Positions 57,889-64,000 of a stretch of 64,000 nt of DNA are shown here, in pieces. Source of the stretch: Paramesorhizobium salinisoli (GTDB lineage Bacteria > Pseudomonadota > Alphaproteobacteria > Rhizobiales > Rhizobiaceae); NCBI RefSeq assembly GCF_003335045.1, contig NZ_QOZG01000004.1, positions 124,001-188,000 of the forward strand, given 5' to 3'. How positions within the stretch are numbered: the stretch's first letter is position 1; each line of letters begins with the position of its first letter. Below the pieces are notes generated by a model. It was not told the origin of the DNA. It saw nothing but the letters and a program-made list of their open reading frames with translations, and did not search any database. The position numbers were made by a program, and so were the translations under genes.

Positions 57889-58749
57889 ATGCAAAATCGA
57901 TCAAGAAATTTCATTGCTGGCGCGGTCTTTCTGGCCGCCGCTGGGGTCTCTCATTCAGCCTTTGCAGCTGATATAACGGAGCCGATGCCGGAGGCGCCAA
58001 TGATTCCGGAAGTGGCGGTTCCCGCCTCCATAGGCGGCTGGTACCTGCGCGGCGATGTCGGCTATTCCTGGGCCAAGTTCCGTGAGGCTTCCTATGCCAC
58101 CTCCGGCTGCGACGAATGCGGCGGCGGCGGCATTGGTGAAAACCAGCTCGACGGCGACCTGAAGGGCTCGTTCCTCATTGGCGGCGGCATCGGCTATCAG
58201 GTGACGGATTATTTCCGCACCGACCTGACGGTGGATTATTTGACCCGCTCCAAATTCTCGGGCGAGACGTTCGGAACCTGCACGTCAGGCGGCGTGGCGT
58301 TCGACTGCACGTCGACCGACAGCAGCAAGCTCTCGGCTCTATCAATTCTCGCCAATGCCTATGTCGATCTCGGCAATTTCAACGGCTTCACCCCCTATGT
58401 CGGCGCCGGTATCGGCGGCACGCGGGTCAAGTGGTCAGCCCTCGAAAACACAATCGGCGGCGATTTCGACCAGAGCGGTACCGAAACGCATGCTGGCGCG
58501 GCAAGCTGGCGCTTCACCTGGGCGCTCATGGCCGGCGTATCAGTCGATCTCACGCAAAATCTCAAGCTCGATGCCGGTTATCGCTATCGCCGGGTCGAAG
58601 GCGGCAACATGTTCGCCGGCAGTGAATTTGTCGGCAAGGGCTATGATGACGGCCTGTCGCTGCACGATGTCCGTGTCGGCCTGCGCTACCAGTTCGGCGG
58701 ACCGTCGACCGTGGCTTATGCGCCGGAGCCGCTGCCGGTCTACAAATAA
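57889..58749 (+). CDS. Outer membrane beta-barrel protein, Omp25/Omp31 family (copy 1)
   Basis: 286 residues. Signal peptide RNFIAGAVFLAAAGVSHSAF ending FAADITEP, then GGWYLRGDVGYSWAKF, the sequence that opens the barrel in this family. Alternating strands follow, ending with VRVGLRYQFGGPSTVAYAPE and the C-terminal EPLPVYK. It has a cysteine-rich loop (SGCDECGGGG; GTCTSGGVAFDCTS). It belongs to the outer membrane of Brucellaceae; members interact with host cells and heme. It is followed by a terminator and a paralogue. Confidence 0.9.
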   Translation: MQNRSRNFIAGAVFLAAAGVSHSAFAADITEPMPEAPMIPEVAVPASIGGWYLRGDVGYSWAKFREASYATSGCDECGGGGIGENQLDGDLKGSFLIGGGIGYQVTDYFRTDLTVDYLTRSKFSGETFGTCTSGGVAFDCTSTDSSKLSALSILANAYVDLGNFNGFTPYVGAGIGGTRVKWSALENTIGGDFDQSGTETHAGAASWRFTWALMAGVSVDLTQNLKLDAGYRYRRVEGGNMFAGSEFVGKGYDDGLSLHDVRVGLRYQFGGPSTVAYAPEPLPVYK

Positions 58750-58771
58750 ACCGACATTTCCAAACCTCCAG

Positions 58772-58798
58772 CAGCCCGACTTGTTCGGGCTGTTTTTT
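58772..58798 (+). terminator. Intrinsic terminator between the two porin genes
   Basis: Eight-base stem CAGCCCGA / TCGGGCTG with a CTTGT loop and six Ts, 22 bases after the first porin stop. So the second porin needs its own promoter. Confidence 0.9.
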
Positions 58799-58856
58799 CG
58801 TCGCGCCTCAAGACCCAGCTTGATCTGTCAGGTTGTCGGCGCAAGGCGTGCCATCC

Positions 58857-58872
58857 TTAACGGCTGCTTAAG
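58857..58872. promoter_or_regulatory. CtrA-type box ahead of second porin gene
   Basis: TTAACGGCTGCTTAAG matches TTAA-N7-TTAA, 67 bases before the start codon, a position similar to that of the first porin gene box. Confidence 0.6.
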
Positions 58873-58938
58873 ATTTTTGGTTAATGATTGGAAACGTGAC
58901 GGCAAAGCGATTGTGCCACGTTTCGGTGGGGATACGAT

Positions 58939-59835
58939 ATGACAAGCAAGAAGCAAATTCTGATAGCTGCGTTCTCCGGTCCGCTGATGGCAGGACTAGT
59001 AACAGGCGCGGCCTCTGCCGCCGACTACGCTCCGGTCTATGCCCAGCCCGAAGCTCCCGTCATCGTGGAGCAGGCCCCGATGCCTGTCGCATCAGGATGG
59101 TATCTGCGCGGCGATGTCGGCCATAGCTTCGATGCCAAGGGCGACGGAAGCTATGGCGTATGGGACGAGGGTAGCGGCACTTCCACCGAGTTCGACTACG
59201 ACGAGATCAAACTGCGCGGCAATACGGATTTCAGCGTCGGCGTCGGCTATCGCTTCAACCAGTATCTGCGGGCGGATGCGACGCTTGCCTATTGGAAGCG
59301 TGATGTCTTCGGTTCGAGCAGCGCATTCGGCGACACAGTCACATTCGATGACACATCGAAGGCAAGCGCCTGGGAAATGATGGCGAACGCCTATATCGAT
59401 CTCGTCACCTGGGGCAAGGTCACGCCTTATATCGGCGGTGGCCTGGGCTTCACGCGGGTCAAATACGGCACGATGAAGAATCGGTCCTGGTGCAATGTTG
59501 CAGGTCCCGGCTGTACAGATTATTGGGCCGACCACGGTGGGCTCACCTCAACCCGCTTTACCTGGGCGCTGATGGCCGGCATGACGGTAGACATCACCGC
59601 CAGCACCAAGTTCGATTTCGGCTATCGCTATTCCCACATCAAGGGCGGCAAGGCCTTTGGTTGGGATGCTTCCGATCTCGCCGCCGGTGCATCGGGAACG
59701 CAGGGCCGCGACGATGGCTTTGGCGTGCATCAGGTGCGCGCCGGCCTGCGCTACGAATTCGGCGGCCCACAGGCGGCCTATCAGCCGGAACCGCTGCCGG
59801 TTTATAATGAAGGCCCAGCGCCGGTTTATAAATAG
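58939..59835 (+). CDS. Outer membrane beta-barrel protein, Omp25/Omp31 family (copy 2)
   Basis: 298 residues. Signal peptide QILIAAFSGPLMAGLVTGAA (ending ASAADYAP), then ASGWYLRGDVGHSFDAKG opening the barrel, and a C-terminal VRAGLRYEFGGPQAAYQPEP ending PVYK. It is paralogous to the preceding gene in both ends of the barrel, while the loops differ greatly. Starts with ATG at 58939 after GGTGGGGAT. Confidence 0.9.
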   Translation: MTSKKQILIAAFSGPLMAGLVTGAASAADYAPVYAQPEAPVIVEQAPMPVASGWYLRGDVGHSFDAKGDGSYGVWDEGSGTSTEFDYDEIKLRGNTDFSVGVGYRFNQYLRADATLAYWKRDVFGSSSAFGDTVTFDDTSKASAWEMMANAYIDLVTWGKVTPYIGGGLGFTRVKYGTMKNRSWCNVAGPGCTDYWADHGGLTSTRFTWALMAGMTVDITASTKFDFGYRYSHIKGGKAFGWDASDLAAGASGTQGRDDGFGVHQVRAGLRYEFGGPQAAYQPEPLPVYNEGPAPVYK

Positions 59836-59900
59836 ATATCGGTGGTTTCTCGGGGCGCCCGGGCAGCCCCCAGATGGAATACAGAGTAAGATAAAAGCTG

Positions 59901-59936
59901 AACCGCCTGCACAATTGGACGTTGTGGGCGGTTTTT
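59901..59936 (+). terminator. Intrinsic terminator after second porin gene
   Basis: AACCGCC pairs with GGGCGGTT, with extra pairing ACAA/TTGT inside, followed by TTTTCTTG, about 65 bases after the stop. It lies close to the end of the convergent MFS gene. Confidence 0.8.
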
Positions 59937-59988
59937 CTTGTCTGGAAATAATTCTTGAAACATTCTTCGGGGCTCTTGCGGCAAGAGC

Positions 59989-61242
59989 CTACGCCAGACA
60001 GCCGCGGAGGTGTGTCCCCGATGAAGTGTCGGCCGACGCAGCCGCAGAAATCTGTACCGCAGCCTTCGGGGGAGGCATTCGCGTGCCGATGGCAAACAGA
60101 ATTGCACTTGCAGCCGCAAACGCCGCGTACAGCAGGAACATGCCGGGACCAACTAAAGCGCCAAGCATGATTCCGCCCAGAGTCGGGCCAACAAAATTGC
60201 CGATGGTTGAAAACGAGTGAGCACCAAAATAGCTGCCTCTGTTCCGGTTGTTCGAAATGCCATCAACCAGCATGTATTCGGAAGGCACGACCAGAATCTC
60301 GCCAATCGTGAAAACAACCATCGAAGCCGCAAGGCTCCAAAATCCGCCGGCACTGAGAAAACCAATTTCACTCAGGAGGAAGAGAATACAGCCGATTATG
60401 AGAGCGTTCAGGACGCCCGCGCGTTCGATGAACCTCCGGGCAAATGAACTGCCGATCAGGACCACCGCGCCATTGATCGAAACGAGATATGCGAAGATCT
60501 CCACGCCTCCGGCGACATGTTCAGTAAGATACGGAGCGAGCGTGGCTGACCATTGGCCATAAACTGCAATCAGCATTGTGCCGCCACCGACAAAGAAAGC
60601 CAATCGGGGATCGCGTATTGCGGCCTTGATGCTCTCAAGCAACGGCACCGATGCAGGGGCTTGATGAGCGGCGGCACTTTGATGAACCGGCACCTGGAGC
60701 AGGTGCAAGGCCAGTGCAAACATCACATAGACCACGCCTGCCATGATGAACAGTGTTGTGGACGCTGCGCCGGCCGCAATTCCTATCAGAGGCCCGACGG
60801 CCCAGCCAATATTCGACGCCGTGTATCGCCACGAGAAATATTTGAGACGCAGCGGTTCAGGGCATACGTCGCTTAGCAAAGCGCGAGAAATCGGCTCATT
60901 GATCGCGACTGCCACGGCGGCAACGATCTGAGCAAGGCAAAATGCCAGAACTGTTTCAGCAAGCCCCATCCCCACCAGGGCCAAAGCCATGGAAACAAGA
61001 GTGAGCGTCAGCACCGTCTTGCGTCCGACCCTGTCCGACAATGAGCCCGCAAAGGGAGCGGCGACGGCTCCAACCAGGGGACCGATGCCCAGCAAGGCGC
61101 CAATCATTGCAGGACCAAGCCCGAATGATTGCTGCAATTTGATAGCAAGGAACGACAGCGTCATCGCACGCGCGATGGTCACAAGACCTGAACCCGCTAT
61201 GAGGAAGAACACATAGTTCAACCGCTGCTTCTGATGTCCCAT
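59989..61242 (-). CDS. MFS transporter
   Basis: 417 residues with twelve predicted helices. Motif A-like GSLSDRVGRKTVLTLTLVSM after the second helix and LLSDVCPEPLRLKYFSWRYT in the centre. It looks like a drug or metabolite efflux carrier of the MdtH/YceL-like sort. The coding sequence seems slightly less biased to G/C at third positions than its neighbours, so acquisition by transfer is possible, but I have not measured this. It is divergent from serC. Confidence 0.87.
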   Translation of the reverse strand: MGHQKQRLNYVFFLIAGSGLVTIARAMTLSFLAIKLQQSFGLGPAMIGALLGIGPLVGAVAAPFAGSLSDRVGRKTVLTLTLVSMALALVGMGLAETVLAFCLAQIVAAVAVAINEPISRALLSDVCPEPLRLKYFSWRYTASNIGWAVGPLIGIAAGAASTTLFIMAGVVYVMFALALHLLQVPVHQSAAAHQAPASVPLLESIKAAIRDPRLAFFVGGGTMLIAVYGQWSATLAPYLTEHVAGGVEIFAYLVSINGAVVLIGSSFARRFIERAGVLNALIIGCILFLLSEIGFLSAGGFWSLAASMVVFTIGEILVVPSEYMLVDGISNNRNRGSYFGAHSFSTIGNFVGPTLGGIMLGALVGPGMFLLYAAFAAASAILFAIGTRMPPPKAAVQISAAASADTSSGTHLRGCLA

Positions 61243-61401
61243 TCCTGCCGCCCAGCTCTTATTTTCCGACAGTCGTTTACATGTTTCATCGCGAAATTCC
61301 TATCCACCGCGGAATCGGAGATGCCGCACCCTGCGTGACCGTCTGCAAGTTCGTAACGTAGAGAATTCAGAAGAAAGTGATGTCGCAGTCGCACAAATTT
61401 C

Positions 61402-61430
61402 TTGACTGCATGCGACGTTTCTCCTAATTC
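61402..61430 (+). promoter_or_regulatory. sigma70-type promoter of serC
   Basis: TTGACT (61402-61407) and TAATTC (61425-61430) are 17 bases apart. Transcription would begin near 61437, exactly where the conserved serC leader hairpins start. Confidence 0.65.
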
Positions 61431-61436
61431 CCGCAG

Positions 61437-61484
61437 TGGGCCACCTTTCCCCAACGAAAGGCGTGCTATCTGAGAGGATAGGAG
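61437..61484 (+). ncRNA. serC leader motif
   Basis: Two hairpins: CCTTTC/GAAAGG (61444-61461) and CTATC/GATAG (61466-61481), the second ending in the GGAG ribosome site. This matches the alphaproteobacterial serC motif, a predicted cis-regulatory RNA preceding serC. The ligand, if any, is not established. Folding the second hairpin would sequester the start of the ribosome site. Confidence 0.72.
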
Positions 61485-61489
61485 AAAAC

Positions 61490-62665
61490 ATGACTGATAT
61501 CACCAAGCCGGGCACGCGTCCGGCCAATCCCAATTTTTCATCTGGTCCCTGTGCTAAACGTCCCGGCTGGTCGCTCGAAGCGCTTGCCGATGCTCCTCTT
61601 GGCCGCTCGCATCGCGCGAAAATCGGCAAGACCAAGCTGAAGGATGCCATCGACCTCACCCGTGAAATTCTCCAAGTTCCCGCCGATTACCGCATCGGCA
61701 TCGTGCCGGCTTCGGATACCGGCGCCGTCGAAATGGCGCTGTGGTCGCTGCTCGGCGAGCGCGGCGTCGATATGGTCGCCTGGGAGAGCTTCGGCGCAGG
61801 CTGGGTGACGGATGTCGCCAAGCAGCTGAAGCTTGCCGATACGCGCATCTTCGAAGCCCCTTACGGCGAGATCGTCGATTTCGCCAAGGTCGATTTCGAC
61901 CGCGATGTGGTCTTCACCTGGAACGGCACGACCTCAGGTGTTCGTGTTCCCAATGCCGATTTCATTCCCTCCGACCGCAAGGGTCTGACCATCTGCGACG
62001 CCACCTCGGCGGCCTTTGCTCAACGCCTCGATTTCTCCAAGCTCGATGTCGTCACCTTCTCCTGGCAGAAGGTGCTGGGCGGGGAGGGCGCGCATGGCGT
62101 GCTGATCCTGTCGCCCCGCGCTGTCGAGCGGCTGGAGACCTACAAGCCTGCCTGGCCGCTGCCGAAGATCTTCCGCCTGACCAAGGGCGGCAAGCTGATC
62201 GAGGGCATCTTCGCCGGCGAAACGATCAATACGCCCTCCATGCTCTGCGTCGAGGACTATCTCGATGCGCTCCATTGGGCGAAGTCAATCGGCGGGCTCG
62301 ATGCGCTGATTGCCCGTGCCGACAGGAACTTCGCCGTCATCGACAGCTGGGGTAGGCGGACGCCGTGGGTGGCCAACCTCGCAGTCAAGCCGGAGACGCG
62401 CTCCAATACCTCGGTTTGCCTGACCATCGTCGATCCTGAAGTGACGGCGCTCGACGCGGACGCACAGGCAGCCTTCGCCAAGGGCATCGTCTCGGCGCTC
62501 GACAAGGAAGGCGTCGCCTATGATATCGGCGCCTATCGCGATGCGCCTTCGGGCCTGCGTATCTGGGCCGGTGCAACCATCGAGGCTTCGGATGTCGAAG
62601 CGCTGACCGGCTGGCTCGACTGGGCCTTCGCCAATCAGAAAGCCGCGCTGAAAAAAGCCGCCTGA
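61490..62665 (+). CDS. serC: Phosphoserine aminotransferase
   Basis: 391 residues. It transaminates 3-phosphohydroxypyruvate in serine synthesis and also acts in pyridoxal phosphate synthesis in some species. [20 protein letters not shown] opens the protein, and [20 protein letters not shown] carries the PLP lysine. The alphaproteobacterial long type. The start follows GGAGAAAAC. serA is 74 bases downstream and presumably cotranscribed. Confidence 0.95.
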   Translation: MTDITKPGTRPANPNFSSGPCAKRPGWSLEALADAPLGRSHRAKIGKTKLKDAIDLTREILQVPADYRIGIVPASDTGAVEMALWSLLGERGVDMVAWESFGAGWVTDVAKQLKLADTRIFEAPYGEIVDFAKVDFDRDVVFTWNGTTSGVRVPNADFIPSDRKGLTICDATSAAFAQRLDFSKLDVVTFSWQKVLGGEGAHGVLILSPRAVERLETYKPAWPLPKIFRLTKGGKLIEGIFAGETINTPSMLCVEDYLDALHWAKSIGGLDALIARADRNFAVIDSWGRRTPWVANLAVKPETRSNTSVCLTIVDPEVTALDADAQAAFAKGIVSALDKEGVAYDIGAYRDAPSGLRIWAGATIEASDVEALTGWLDWAFANQKAALKKAA

Positions 62666-62739
62666 TTGAGTTTTCCGAGCGGCCGCGCCTGAGCGGCCGT
62701 CTTCATCCCCGTTTGATATCAATTTTGATGGAGGCCATC

Positions 62740-64000
62740 ATGGCACCCCGCGTACTCGTTTCCGACAAGCTGTCGACGACTGCCGTGCAAATATTCAAGG
62801 ACCGCGGCGTCGAAGTCGATTACCTGCCCGATCTCGGCAAGGACAAGGAAAAGCTCCTCGAAGTCATCGACCAGTATGACGGCCTGGCGATCCGCTCGGC
62901 CACCAAGGTCACGGAGAAGCTGATCGCTGCCGCTACGAAGCTGAAAGTGATCGGCCGTGCCGGTATCGGTGTCGACAATGTCGATATCCCTGCGGCCTCG
63001 CGCCGCGGTATCATCGTCATGAATACGCCATTCGGCAATTCGATCACCACCGCAGAGCATGCCATCGCGCTGATGTTCGCCGTCGCCCGCCAGTTGCCGG
63101 AGGCGGATGTCTCGACCCGCGGCGGCAAGTGGGAGAAGAACCGGTTCATGGGCGTCGAGATCACCGGTAAGACGCTGGGTGTGATCGGCTGCGGCAATAT
63201 CGGCTCGATCGTCGCTACGCGCGGCATCGGCCTCAAGATGCATGTCGTCGCCTTCGATCCGTTCCTTTCGGAAGCGCGCGCGCAGGAGTTGGGCGTGGAA
63301 AAGGTGGAGCTCGATGAGCTTTTCGCCCGCGCCGATTTCATCACGCTGCACACACCCCTCACCGACAAGACCCGCAACATCATCAATGCGGATGCCATAG
63401 CCCGGATGAAGCAGGGTGTGCGCATCGTCAATTGCGCGCGCGGTGGGCTGATCGTTGAGAAGGACCTGATCGAAGGGCTGAAATCCGGCAAGGTCGCTGG
63501 CGCCGGCATCGACGTGTTCGAGGTGGAGCCTGCGACGGAGAACGAGCTGTTCCATCTGCCAAACGTCGTCTGCACGCCGCATCTGGGTGCATCGACCTCG
63601 GAAGCGCAGGAAAATGTCGCGCTACAGGTGGCCGAACAAATGGCGGACTACCTCATCAAGGGCGCAGTTTCCAACGCCATCAACATGCCCTCGATCACCG
63701 CTGAGGAAGCGCCGCGGCTGAAGCCTTTCGTCAAGCTGGCGGAAGTGCTGGGCGCGTTCGTGGGCCAGGTGACGGACGAGCCGATCCAGGAAGTTGAAGT
63801 GCTGTTCGACGGCGCGACCGCGGCGATGAACACGCGGGCGTTGATCAGCGCGGCGCTTGCCGGCCTGATCCGGCCCCAGGTGGCCGATGTCAACATGGTT
63901 TCCGCGCCGATCATGGTGAAGGAGCGCGGCATCATCGTTTCGGAGGTCAAGCGCGACAAGTCTGGCGTCTTCGACGGTTATATCAAGCTGACGGTGAAGA
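62740..64000 (+). CDS. serA: D-3-phosphoglycerate dehydrogenase (3' end outside window)
   Basis: 420 codons are visible without a stop. It oxidises 3-phosphoglycerate, the first step of serine synthesis. Seen are APRVLVSDKLSTTAVQIFKD, VIGRAGIGVDNVDIPAASRR, NAD-binding GKTLGVIGCGNIGSIVATRG and the catalytic histidine in NVVCTPHLGASTSEAQENVA. The C-terminal intervening domain begins but is cut by the window end. GGAGGCC precedes the ATG, which follows serC in a likely operon. Confidence 0.96.
   Translation, partial: MAPRVLVSDKLSTTAVQIFKDRGVEVDYLPDLGKDKEKLLEVIDQYDGLAIRSATKVTEKLIAAATKLKVIGRAGIGVDNVDIPAASRRGIIVMNTPFGNSITTAEHAIALMFAVARQLPEADVSTRGGKWEKNRFMGVEITGKTLGVIGCGNIGSIVATRGIGLKMHVVAFDPFLSEARAQELGVEKVELDELFARADFITLHTPLTDKTRNIINADAIARMKQGVRIVNCARGGLIVEKDLIEGLKSGKVAGAGIDVFEVEPATENELFHLPNVVCTPHLGASTSEAQENVALQVAEQMADYLIKGAVSNAINMPSITAEEAPRLKPFVKLAEVLGAFVGQVTDEPIQEVEVLFDGATAAMNTRALISAALAGLIRPQVADVNMVSAPIMVKERGIIVSEVKRDKSGVFDGYIKLTVK

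Noticed and set aside
62680-62703. Terminator between serC and serA
   Set aside because: CGGCCG repeats can pair, but there is no clear T-run, and the short gap with a good serA ribosome site favours an operon.

Overview
The window comes from the chromosome of an alphaproteobacterium of the Hyphomicrobiales, most likely the family Brucellaceae (Brucella/Ochrobactrum or a close relative such as Pseudochrobactrum or Falsochrobactrum). The signs are a Pal lipoprotein very like Brucella Omp16, two tandem porins of the Omp25/Omp31 type, the order ybgC-tolQ-tolR-tolA-tolB-pal-cpoB-tilS-ftsH-glmM, the order zapA-6S RNA-fau, an RcdA homologue, BioR boxes, and a serC leader of the alphaproteobacterial type. 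Most of the window is core genome. I see no insertion sequence, prophage, CRISPR array, tRNA or rRNA.

Layout. 1-6300: end of a DUF1244 gene, an N-formylglutamate amidohydrolase-like gene, a DUF1036 gene coupled to pyruvate kinase, a TPR protein, ribosomal protein L36, purE-purK, and a YdcH-type small protein. 6300-15800: a second YdcH-type protein, an MFS carrier, a DUF1192 protein, a quinone oxidoreductase, a large secreted phytase-like esterase, the cell-cycle regulator TrcR, a WYL regulator, a DJ-1/PfpI protein, a DUF1127 protein, an SDR dehydrogenase and a 55-residue membrane protein. 15800-22000: a central carbon block on the minus strand (tkt, gap, a DUF1089 gene, pgk, class I fba). 22300-25650: DUF4164, zapA, 6S RNA, fau, a YmdB-like phosphoesterase and a TerC protein. 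25680-27500: biotin uptake (bioY with a DUF1284 gene) and its repressor bioR, each with a BioR box. 27560-33530: an MBL-fold protein, a YebC protein, L31, an ABC exporter and an FAD dehydrogenase. 33570-39150: a MotA-like/MotB-OmpA-like pair, suhB, efp, a Sel1 protein and a ThiE-like protein. 39300-41470: a TSUP permease and an OpgC-like acyltransferase.

41500-57700 is the cell-envelope and cell-cycle core. It holds a candidate small RNA with a CtrA-type box, rcdA with another, ruvCAB, a GH5 glycosidase facing ruvB, the complete Tol-Pal cluster, tilS, ftsH and glmM. 57780-59840 holds two porins, each preceded by a TTAA-N7-TTAA CtrA-type box. 59980 to the end holds an MFS carrier, then serC with its leader hairpins, then serA, which runs off the window.

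The most rewarding non-coding signals are the candidate small RNA at about 41580-41688 (four consecutive hairpins, CCTCCC displayed in one loop, a CtrA-type box just upstream), the repeated CtrA-type boxes at rcdA and both porins with a near match before tolQ, the BioR boxes overlapping the -10 of bioY and bioR (bioR probably leaderless), and AAACG half-sites before fba and tkt. I did not find a clearly new multi-gene system. The nearest protein candidate is the MotA-like/MotB-OmpA-like pair, which is neither the Tol system nor next to flagellar genes.
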